Shown: piece by piece, positions 45,271 through 55,757 of the stretch | How positions within the stretch are numbered: the stretch's first letter is position 1 | Layout of the letters: every line of letters starts with the position of its first letter | Source: Neckera pumila | Lineage: Eukaryota > Streptophyta > Bryopsida > Hypnales > Neckeraceae | Length of the DNA: 64,000 nt | Assembly (NCBI GenBank): GCA_963969595.1 | Contig: OZ018415.1 | Location: forward strand, 8,060,001-8,124,000 | Direction: 5' to 3' | The notes under the pieces: generated by a model | Seen by the model: the letters and a program-made list of their open reading frames with translations, nothing else | Told to the model about the DNA's origin: nothing | The model's database searches: none | Position numbers and translations under genes: made by a program

Positions 45271-46800
45271 TACAAACACTTGCACCTCGTCCAGCCACAG
45301 GAATCAAACAACTCCAACCAACTAACCAACGTCGTACAAACATAAGTAACTAACTTACAGCGCTAGAAACAACCTCCTCTGGAACAGTATACAAACTTCC
45401 ACATAATCAAGCTCATGTCGGCACCAACACAACAGGACTGAGACCAAGTTTCGATCGCAAACACCAGGTCGCCCGGCCGAACGACGGCACAAACAACCCC
45501 GAGCGAAGCACACTCCAGGAGCAAAGCAAATGGTGAAAGCTAAAAAGGTTGGCAAGAAGACACGGATGAAGGATCAGTGGACAACAAAGTCTTTCTCGAC
45601 AACAGTATGAAAACGGCAAGAAGGATGCGGCTGAAACGACTCCAAAGTCTTCCTCGAAAGCCTGAAAACGCGAACTGATCGATCATGTGGGCCGTGCCAT
45701 CATGGACAACAGAGGGATCCTTTTGTCAGTTAGCTGAGGATTGTCATGGAGCTCAAAATTAGTCACTTTAACAATAGACTTGGCCAGATTTGTACTGTTC
45801 AGTACTGTACATTCATCTGCCTTGGTGAAAAATTTGGAGCTTTGCACCCTGATGAGTCGTATTGGTGAGGTCTAAGCTTAGGTTTGGTCCAAAAGAAGGA
45901 CCTTTGTAATTGTGTAACTCTTGTTACTGTTCCAAGCTCGGAGACAAAAGGACCATCAATCGAGACTTGATGGAGAGGGAGTAAAAGGTACAGGAGGAGG
46001 CTCGTAAACAGTTTGGGCATTATCAACAGAAGTGACCCTACAGAAGTGCCCAAAACAGTCTTACAAGGGATGTAGAAATGGAAGTGATTTTGTGTGGTGA
46101 GAAACTACCATCCCATGTATGTGGTTTTTAGACTATTTAGTAGATGACATGGTTCATCATCACATGTGGTTTTGCTCATAGTAAAAAACTGAATTTGGTG
46201 AGGTTTGCAAAATGGTCTTGAAATGTCAAAAAGTTGCAAAAAAAGTTGCAAAAAACATATACAAGGTTGAACCTCCTTCTACTAAAATGCTTCTCAGTCA
46301 CTCACGACTTCTTGGATTGATGCAAGATTTTAACCGCACAAACCAAACTACTATGCGCAACTTTTTCAAAAATATTTATTGAAAATGGACAATGTATGAA
46401 GAAGAAACAAGCCGCCAAAGTTCAATGTAATCCATAAATGTCGGGATTTTGAACTTCAAATTGCTCCCAAACATTCAAAACAACTTGGATTGACATGAAA
46501 ATCTTACTACAATAACTAAACTTCAAGGGACACATAATCCAACAAATTTTTATTGAAAATAAACATTGGATAAAGGAGATACAAGCCCCGGAAGTTGCAG
46601 CCATCAAATGCAGTTTGGTGGACTCAATTGAACCTGTGAACTTCGATTGGCTTCCAAATATCTAAAAAATTTACCACACAAACTAGAAGAGAGAGCACAA
46701 ATTTTCCAACAAGTTTTTTTGAATTCGGACATTGGATGCCAAAGTTACAGCACTTTAACCCCTCATCGCCTAAAGTCCAAATGAGGTCAAAAACAACGTT
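45271..46800 (+). repeat. Segmental tandem duplication, copy 1
   Basis: Matches 47,938-49,500 at high identity from 'acaaacacttgcacctcg' onward, through 'cgcccggccgaacgacgg', 'gatgagtcgtattggtgagg', 'gagaaactaccatccc' and 'tttgaattgctcccaaac'-type landmarks. Copy 1 lacks about 110 bp present in copy 2 (48,370-48,480). Short open pieces on the minus strand are conserved in both copies but broken in different frames, so I call no gene. Confidence 0.9.
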
Positions 46801-47099
46801 GCTTTTGAAGTGTTGTAAATTTTGATGTCACTAAGTTATAGAAATCTTAATCATACAAGATTGTAGTGAATATGTTGTAGATGACACAAAAAAAATTTGA
46901 AGCCATTTGACCGCATGGATTGAAAGATCATAATGTTTTAGTGTTAAAAAAAGATGCTGAAATTTTCCAAAAAACACATTTGGAGGTGAAATTCGACTTC
47001 TAAACCTACTCAAATGAAAAAACTTGAGACTATAAAGTGATTCAAAATCAACATATAAACACATTGGTGAAAAAAAATATCATTCAATTGACTCAATGT

Positions 47100-47935
47100 G
47101 TCTGCAAAACAAATTTGAAATGTCAAAAAATAGCATGAAAAGTTGCAAAAAACATGTAAGGCTAAACCTCCTCCACTAAAAAGCATCTCAGTCATTCATT
47201 TCTTTTTGGATTCATGTGAAATTTTAGCCACACAAACTAGACTAGTATGCGCAACTTTCACAAAAGAAATTATTGAAAATGGACACTGTATGAAGAAGTT
47301 ACAAGCCGCCGAATTTCACTGTAATCCGAAAATGGCTGGATTTTAAATTTTGAATTGCTCCCAAACATTCAAAGAAGCTTGTATTGACATGAAAATTTTA
47401 CCACAATAACTAGACTAAAAGGGGAACATAACCCAACAAATTTTATTGAAAATAAACATTGTATGAAGGAGATACCCCCCCCCCCCCCCCCCCAAGTTTC
47501 AGCCATCAAATGCAGTTTGGTGAATTCAAATTGAACCTGTGAACTTTGATTGGTTCTCATTTAATTTTTAAATCTTGGATTGATCTGAAAATTTTACCAC
47601 ACAAACTAGAAGAGAGAGCACAACTTTACCAACAAGTTTTATTGAATTTGGATATCGTTGGCAAAAATTACAGCACTTTGAATTATACATGAGGACACTT
47701 TTTGTCCCCTCAGGCAATGAGGGGTTAACTTGGACTTAAAACTATGTGAGGAAACCCTGGGATGTTTAGGGATTGCAATAAATTTCGATTTTACAATGGG
47801 GAGTGAATGGAATGGAAATGTACAACTGGATCATTCTTAGACTCATTGGCTCCATTTAAAGGCATGTTTATAGTCATTTTAGTTGCACCTAGATGAGCAT
47901 TAATAGGGGCCTAGGCACCTCTGACTTTGTCAAAC
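47100..47935 (+). repeat. Partial third unit of the segmental repeat
   Basis: Repeats the second half of the unit (from 'tttgaaatgtcaaaaaatagc') and ends with 'ggggcctaggcacctctg' just before copy 2 begins. Copy 2 ends with the same tail at about 49,760-49,780. Confidence 0.85.
47475..47493 (+). repeat. 19-base poly-C run
   Basis: An uninterrupted run of C inside the partial repeat unit. The sister copies read 'acaagccccggaag' and 'acaagcctccaaag' here, so the run grew from a short C tract. Length could also be affected by sequencing. Confidence 0.9.
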
Positions 47936-47937
47936 AC

Positions 47938-49790
47938 TTACAAACACTTGCACCTCGTCCAGCCCCAGGAATCAAACAACTCCAACCAACCAACATCGTA
48001 CAAACATAAGTAAGCTTACAGCGCTAGCTAGAAACAACCTCCTCTGGAACAGTATACAAACTTCCACATAATCAAGCTCATGTCGGCACCACCACAACAG
48101 GACTGAGACCAAGTTTCGATCGCAAACACCAGGTCGCCCGGCCGAACGACGGCACAAACAACCCCGAGCGAAGCACACTCCAGGAGCAAAAGCAAATGGT
48201 GAAAGCTAAAAAGGTTGGTAAGAAGACGCGGATGAAGGATCAGTGGACAACAAAGTCTTCCTCGACAGTATGAAAACGGCAAGAAGGATGCGGCTGAAAC
48301 GACTCCAAAGTCTTCCTCGAAAGCCTGAAAACGCGAACTGATCGATCATGTGGGCCGTGCCATCATGGACAGTAGACAACAATCCAGACAACAGTGGCCA
48401 CTGACACAAAGACCCTGGTGGAGCCAGCTCCCATTTCCCCTCGAGAAGGACTTGGAAAATTTGAGTTCCCATTTCATTGGGAGCAGGGACCCTTTTGTCA
48501 GTTAGCTGAGGTTTGTCATGGAGCTCAAAATTAGTCACTTCCAACAATAGACTTGGCCAGATTTGTACTGTTCATTACTGTACATTCATCTGCGTTGGTG
48601 AAAAATTTGGAGCTTTGCACCCTGATGAGTCGTATTGGTGAGGTCTAAGCTTAGGTTTGGTCCAAAAGAAGGACTTTTGTAATTGTGTAACTCTTGTTAC
48701 TGTTCCAAGCTCGGAGACAAAAGGACCATCAATCGAGACTTGAGAGGGAGTAAAAGGTATAGAAAGAGGCTTGAAAACAGTTTGGGCATTATCAACAGAA
48801 GTGACCCTACAAAAGTGCCCAAACAGTCCACAAGGGATGTAGAAATGGAAGTGATTTTGTGTGGTGAGAAACTGCCATCCCATGTGTGTGGTTTTAGACT
48901 ATTGTGTAGATGACATGGTTCACCATCATGTGTGATTTTGCTCATTGTAAAGACCTGAATTTGGTGAGGTCTGCAAAATGGCTTTGAAATGTCAAAGAAA
49001 TAGCAAGAAAAATTGCAAAAAACACATATGAGGTTCAACCTTCTACTAAAATGCTTCTCAGTCACTCATAACTTCTTGTATTGATGCAATATTTTAACCA
49101 CACAAACTAGACTACTATGTGCAACTTTTCCAAAAAGATTTATCGAAAACAAATACTATATGAATAAAAAACAAGCCATCAAAGATCATTGTAATCCAAA
49201 AATGTCAGGATTTTGAACTTTGAATTTCTCCCAAACATTCAAAACAACTTGGATTGACATGAATATTTTAGCACAATAACTAGACTTCAAGGGAAACATA
49301 ATCCAACAAAAAATTTTGAAAATAAACATTGGATAAAGGAGATACAAGCCTCCAAAGTTGCAGCCATCAAATGCAGTTTGGTGGACTCAAATTGAACCTA
49401 TAAACTTTGATTGGCTTCCAAAATATCATTATATTTTGGATTGATCTAAAAAATTCACTACACAAAATAGAAGAGAGAGCGCAAATTTCTCAACAAGTTT
49501 TTTGAATTCGGACATTAGATGCAGAAGTTGCACCACTTTAACTTGGAGTCGAAACTGTGTGAGGAAACCCTAGGGCGTCTAGGGATTGCAATAAATTTTG
49601 ATTTTACAATGCGGAATGAATGGAATGAAAATGTATGATGGATCATTCTAAAAATGATCCATACAAAGGCATGCTTGGGATTGTTCTTAAACTCACTGGC
49701 TCCATACAAAGGCATGTTTTGATTCATTTTAGTTGCACCTAGATGAGCAATAATAGGGGCCTAGGCACCTTTGACTTTGGAAAATCATAT
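47938..49790 (+). repeat. Segmental tandem duplication, copy 2
   Basis: Full counterpart of copy 1, including its GC-rich first 600 bp and the closing 'tgcacctagatgagc...ggggcctaggcacct' tail. Point changes and small indels separate the copies. Confidence 0.9.
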
Positions 49791-50284
49791 CTTATTCATT
49801 CCAACTCAGAAAATTAAATTTAAAATTTTCACTGATATGTTCTTCATTTTTCTTTCTTCCACAAAAATGTAAAAAAATTTTGATCCATCTGTTTCTGCAC
49901 AAGGATTTTTTCCCTTAGATGAGCACCTTCTGAGCCTTCTACCTTATGCATTAGAAAAATTCTGGGACCTCTAGAGGACTGCTCTAGAGTGACCATCCAG
50001 TCTATTAAAACGCAAGTAGATCTACTATGAAAATTGTCAGAAGTACATAGTCAAATGTTGTGAAATTCGCAAAACTAGTTAGTAAGAGTAGGCATGTTGC
50101 CAACTTTCACAATAAAAAAAACCAATATAAGTTGACCATCATTTGTTCTTGGTTCACTATTGGAATAAACTCCAGATTTTTAAAAAAAAAGGCCAATTTT
50201 AAACAAGGTTTTTAATTGAAAATAAAAACTTAAATTATCCAATCAAGCCAATTATCCAATTCAATCCACTTAAATTAATTTAAG
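49791..50284. other. Intergenic, nothing recognised
   Basis: AT-rich sequence without a supported feature. Confidence 0.35.
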
Positions 50285-50957
50285 TGGCTTTTGAATTTGT
50301 GTGATTAGAAATGAAAATAGGAACCTCTTTATACAAGTGAGGTTGTAGTAGGGCAAGCAATGCATGTGGGATATGTGAATTAGGATGAATAGGAGCTCCA
50401 CTGCTAATAGTTATGTGAGAAAAAAAAATATTGTATTATAAGCAGAATTTTGGGCCTCATTTAGGCATAGTAAAACAACTTTTTTGAAAAAACTTTGGAC
50501 TAATAAAAGATGGATGAACAATCTAAGTTTCATAAACAAAAATCCTTTTGTGATTTCAAGTCTCCAATAAAAAGTTATGGACAAAATTCAGACCGGATGT
50601 TTGAAGAAACATTTTTTGGACATTTTCTTTGACACTTTTCAACATCCGGTCTAAATTTTGTCCATAACTTTTCATTGGAGACTTGAAATCACAAAAGGAT
50701 TTTTGGTTATGAAACTTAGCTTGTTCATCCAGCTTGTATTAGTCCAAAGGTTTTTCCAAAAAGTTGTTTTACTATGCCTAAATGAGGCCTGAAATTCTGC
50801 TTTTAGTACAATTTCTTTTTTTCACTTAACTTTGAGAGGTGGAGCTCCTACTCAATCCAATTTACATACCCCATATGCATTGTTCTATCTATCGCTACCC
50901 CACTGCTATAAAGATCTTATCCTCTCATCTTCAAACACTTCAATTGTCCACAAAATA
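50285..50957. repeat. Large foldback (arms ~315 bp, loop ~39 bp)
   Basis: GACCGGATGTT (50,591-50,601) pairs with AACATCCGGTC (50,641-50,651). Pairing continues outward for about 180 bp at high identity (for example GCCTCATTTAGGCATAGTAA with its complement near 50,770-50,790). It continues at lower identity through GGAGCTCC on both sides to about 50,285 and 50,957. Both arms contain TATAAAG pointing outward (50,327-50,333 minus; 50,907-50,913 plus). The transcript would fold into a long dsRNA. Candidates are a foldback transposon, an inverted duplication of a promoter/5' region, or a young hairpin small-RNA locus. Confidence 0.88.
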
Positions 50958-52388
50958 AGTCTTTCACATTGCCATAAAAAAAATTCTTGATGGTAAGCCA
51001 CTCGACTATTTTTGGACATTTGCATTTTTTTCTACAATTTGGATCGAGAGAAAGATGCATTTAAGTAGAAAGGATTTAATAGTCAAGGTTATGGTGCTTT
51101 AATACATCTTAACCCTGATTATTAAACACTTTTAACTTGGATTTTTAGCCATTGACAAGCATCCGACATCAGGATTGAAGGTGAACAAGAATAGCGGAAA
51201 AAAGATTAGTTAAGCAAAAAAAAACCACTGTTTACTGGGTCCTTGAAGGGCTATAGAGCGGCCCTCCAGAGGCCTTGATTTTCTCTAATGGTATATCCAT
51301 AGTGGACCCTGTAGTTACTGCAAATATTGAGATTGATCTATTTCACATTTTTTGTTGTTGCAATAGAACGACAAATTCATATGCATTTTGGTCAACCCAG
51401 TTTTTAATAATATAAAAATATTCATTATAGATGGTCAGAGTGAAAAATATATAGCTTCCCATTGTTGTCCCTAGGGAAGACTATTCATGTCCTTTTTGGA
51501 TTCTGTTGTGATACTTTGAACTCCCTATATAGCTATGATGGTAATCCAAAAACTTCCTTGCAAATGGCTGAATAATGGAGGAACCTTTGACTATGAGGGT
51601 ATTCCTAGAAGTTACAAAATGGTGACTATTCAACCCAATTCCACCCCCTTTCAACTCCAATTCGACTCCATATACAATGTTAACTACATTAGAATGTTAA
51701 AGATGGCGGAGTTGGTCTCCAATTGCAGGGAGCTATTTTAGGTAGGCCGGGGAACCATAAAACATTTGAGCTCTAAAAGTGGTTGTCTTTTAACATAGGG
51801 TTACATTTCTTTTTCATTGCATCAACAATGTACAAATAGTATACATTTCAAGAGGTGGACACTATTAGTGACCATTACATTTCAACTTCAAAAAATCATA
51901 ACTAATTTGACAAAGCTCCAAAAAATATGAGACAACTTGGATTAGATGCCAATCCGTTCCATTCATCTTTTGAGGAAGATTTACTAGAAAATATTTGAAG
52001 AAGTTTAACCTCTCCTTGCCATAGTTTTTCTTTTTCTTTTTTTAAATACATGCCATGGATTTCAGTGCAACTTCGTCTGTACACGCAATTCACTTTTTGA
52101 GGTATCACTGTTCTCCAATTTAACTTATTGGCCTCGCCTAGAACTCATCAGTGGCAGAGAGCCCGCGCACATGCCAGAAAACTGTGGCAGGTGTTGGCGG
52201 TTCATGGCAGGTGCAGGCTTGCGCCTGGTGGAACTGGCCCTAGCGGATTTGAGCCCCGCCAATGCCAGCGCCGGGTAAACCTTAGTCAAAATTGTAACTC
52301 GTGGTGGGGACATTAGTGGTGGAATTAACTTTTTACCTATTTTTTGTGGTTTCCACGATCCTGCTACTTCGTCTTGGCCACGGAGGAC
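50958..52388. other. Intergenic with a GC-rich island
   Basis: AT-rich apart from 52,125-52,316, which is GC-rich and open on both strands for about 62 codons. On the minus strand it reads 'TKVYPALALAGLKSARASST'. I do not recognise it and cannot support a gene. Confidence 0.3.
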
Positions 52389-52599
52389 TGACCCCTCTAT
52401 TGCCCCATCGGAAGGGTAAATGTAAAAATTGCCCCCTATTTTGTGCTGCTCAAATTTTGTATTTCTTCACGTCCCTATACTAATTCAGGGCCTCTAATTG
52501 CAAATACAAATTCAGAAATTCCAAATTTCATCAAATGTGGCATATAAAGAAATTTCAGTGCTTTCTGCAAGGGTAAAACTTGGGGCAATAGAGGGGTCA
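52389..52599. mobile_element. Short TIR element (MITE-like)
   Basis: TGACCCCTCTATTGCCCC and GGGGCAATAGAGGGGTCA are perfect 18-bp inverted repeats bounding 211 bp. A second inverted-like pair (GAAGGGTAAA/CAAGGGTAAA) lies just inside but in direct orientation. No target duplication seen. Confidence 0.7.
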
Positions 52600-53023
52600 A
52601 TCCCCCTGGCCCTTTGTCTTCCCACCCAGGTCTGCTCACCAACGTGGTTTTCCATACTTGTGCTTAGGGGTTGTTTTGAGCTGCATTTTGTTCTGTTTTG
52701 GCTTTAAAGCAAGGTTAGATTTTAAGATTAGCATGGAAGAAGAAGGTTTCATTTTAGTTTGAGCAGTCCTGGTTTAGATACATTCATTTTGGAATTTAGG
52801 GTTTTAGATTATTATTGTTTGGTTAGTTTTCAAGTTCTTGAGTTTACACACAGGTTACTGACAAAGCTTGAAAGAAAAATTTACATTGTTTTCCGAGTAT
52901 TGAACAGCACATACCGTATATCAAAATCAGACCGTACTTTGAACTTTCCTTAATTTCGCTTGTTCACGAGATTCAAGTGCCCATGAGGTATCAATCAAGC
53001 AATGAAGATCAAATCAATATGTA

Positions 53024-53179
53024 CACTGAATAGGGGTATTAAGGAGACCAAATAATTAAGGGGACCTTTCTTTAGAAATTGTACATATGTGAGACAAGAT
53101 GTACAACCCATGATAGATATTTATATAGTGTAGGATGTCAATTAATTAGTATGGGTCCCCTTAATACCCCTATTTAGTG
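53024..53179. mobile_element. TA-flanked MITE with CACTRAATAGGGG termini
   Basis: CACTGAATAGGGGTATTAAG and its inverted counterpart (from CTTAATACCCCTATTTAGTG) bound 156 bp, flanked by TA on both sides (53,022-53,023 and 53,180-53,181). The CACTRAA terminus and TA duplication resemble the DDE element at 16,796-22,940 and the MITE at 9962-10,233. Confidence 0.88.
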
Positions 53180-54120
53180 TACCTCTCTATAAGAAACAAA
53201 GGAACTAATCAATGCGGTCACGTTAAGTGAATTTCATACTTCACTGAAAATCCAACGTAGAAGCTCTTAAAATGATCTTGAATACAGCTCATAAAACATG
53301 TCAATACATTTTGGTGTTTTCATGCCCACCGCCCATTAGGAGAAAAATGAGCCTCTGAAAGGCTTCCACTTCTGCATCGACAATGAAAACAATTGCTTAA
53401 TCACCAAAAAAAAATATTATTTTTAATTGCAGTCCAACGTGACAGACTGTTTGCCATGTCGGATTGCAGTTCTAGTTTTTTTTTAATTTTAATTAAAAAA
53501 AGGGAATTTTAAAAAATAAATATATTTTTTAATTCTATTCAGTACTATTCACTGCTGAATTTAGTTTACAAAGGGAAGAAGCCTTCCAGAGGTCCGAGTT
53601 TTCTCCACATGTTTTGTGTTAGTCTATTGTCCACAATAGGTGCATCAACACAATAGTTTAAAAAAATTTGTATTATGTTCATACAAGCTTGAAAAAATGC
53701 AAAAATATTTTTGTTGTTTTCCTAAACCATTTCCTAACAGGCGCACATCATTTTTTTAGGTGCTACCTTCAAGGTTTGTAGATCTTGAATAAGTACCACA
53801 TTTAGGTGCTTCTACCTTATAACAACCAATGCATCTAATAAATATCCATGTGAAGTGGGTACACCCAAAATTGCACCCTACCTAAAACCACCATCATTAT
53901 TCTCTATATACCACTGAAATCAATATGTTCTAATGTTGAAGAAACAATTGTAGAAACCATCAAAAAAAACTTTTATCCTTCAGAACTTTTGCATCCAACA
54001 TCCAAATGTCGTGTTCTTTAGTACATTGAAACCTCCTTTCACTTGCCAACAAGAAAATATAGAAATTGTACTAATCTATTAACAACAACTATACACAGAC
54101 TTAGCCAAAAGTGACAATTT
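53180..54120. other. Intergenic, nothing recognised
   Basis: AT-rich with poly-A/T tracts; no supported feature. Confidence 0.35.
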
Positions 54121-54884
54121 GGGTACCCACCAATGTCCGGGAAGAATCGGCGGCTAATACAAAGTTAGCCGGTTGAAATGGTCAAAAAACCGGTTGAGCT
54201 TTGAAAGTGAAGGATGGAAAACCAGAGGAAAAATTAATAAGATAGGCAATCAACTAGTGTACATATAAATTTGGGGGATAATTTACCTGCCTCAATTTAT
54301 AATAGTGTGGATTTTAACCGGTTTGTTTTGTAAAAAGGAGGATTTTAGCTGCTATACATGTACCGTAAGTGGCACATATCCGGAGTTAGGATAGGTCGGG
54401 TATTGGGATAAAGAGGCCGGATATTGCATAAGGGGGTCAATGGGACCAACTGAGGACAGGGCCAGCTGACCGTAGGGGAGTATTTAACAAGGGCAGTAGA
54501 GGATCCTTTTGAAGAAGGTGAAAATTCTAAACCCTAAACTTTGATTTCTGCAACCTTTTCAATGACCATCCTTAACTCCATACTACATGGGTTGGGAGGA
54601 TTCTTGGCTTTCAGTTGGTGAAAGGCTATGCCAAGTTCAATTCCTGCCAAGAATGTAGTGTCTTTTTTAGATTGTAAATTGGCAATTTTTTGACATTAGA
54701 GGATTTTCACTTTTTAAATTTTCACTTGGAAGGAAATAGGCCGGTTACAAACTAATATGGGGGGCAAAAAACCGGAAAATTTCAGAGTTAAAAGGATGAA
54801 ACCGGTGCCCTCTAAAAAAAACGGACTATTATTGTAGAAGGAGGATATCTACTGGTTCCAAAATCTTCCCGAAAGCTGGTACCC
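54121..54884. mobile_element. Possible TIR element with GGGTACC termini
   Basis: Begins GGGTACCCACC...CGGGAAGA and ends TCTTCCCGAAAGCTGGTACC plus C, an imperfect inverted repeat of about 25 bp. Repeated CCGGTT/AACCGG motifs occur inside. GGGTA termini suggest a Mutator-like relation, but no 9-bp duplication is visible. Confidence 0.35.
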
Positions 54885-55146
54885 ACTTTATTGAGGATGC
54901 AAGCATTGTATTAAAGTAGTCCCTTATTAACTTATTCTTGTGTAAGATGCTCACTTGAATGCTTTTCTTCACTGAAGTACTATATTTATGTTAACACTGA
55001 CTATAGAATCACTCATTTAAAGAGAAAAACACACCTGCTGATGCATTGCATCCAAACGTAATATTCAAGAGGAGAGAGAAGATCTGCCTTCCCCTGACGA
55101 AATGATGTGGAATATTCCACACCATCAATACCTTAAATGAGGCTGT

Positions 55147-55196
55147 TTGTTTGTTTGTTTGTTTGTTTGTTTGTTTGTTTTGTTTTGTTTTGTTTG
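55147..55196 (+). repeat. (TTTG)n / (TTTTG)n microsatellite
   Basis: About nine TTTG units pass into TTTTG units. Directly followed by a GC-rich 100-bp stretch with no recognised function. Confidence 0.95.
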
Positions 55197-55757
55197 TAGC
55201 GTGGACAACTTTCTGACCGTGCGTCCCCCGGACGCGTGCTTGGTACCGTCGGAAAGCTCTCGCCGAGGAGGGGTGCACTGGCTTGGTTTTGTGGCGTTTG
55301 GAGCGGTGGTGCAAAAGTTATTGAATTTCAAAGTATTTATTGATTAAAAAATTAGAAAATTACTTTTACTTTGATTTTGGTGGTGTTCTTGGTACTGGGA
55401 GTAGAATCGGAAGTAGAACCAAGAGTGAAACCAGGAGTAGATGAAAATTGGGCCAACGGCACAGGGTCACACTAGTATTTAGCTAAAGAATGTGTGTTAG
55501 TACATAGACAGCTCATGTCAACCACCATTGATGAATTTGTGGATGTGGCCTTCGGGGAAGGAAAGACAGCCTTCCTGAAGGCTCTTGAATATTATGAACC
55601 TTTTCAATTTTTTGAGGTATGCGGAGAAATGGAAAACAATTGAAAGCCTTTTTTTTTTGGTAATATTCATAGTATATTGAAGAAATTGAAATTTTTCAAA
55701 GGGGCTATGCTATAATGTATGTCCTAAAGTGCATAGGAAGTAGTAAAAAAGAAGTAG

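Noticed and set aside
52125..52316. GC-rich island as a gene
   Set aside because: Open on both strands for only ~62 codons, no domain, no splice context.
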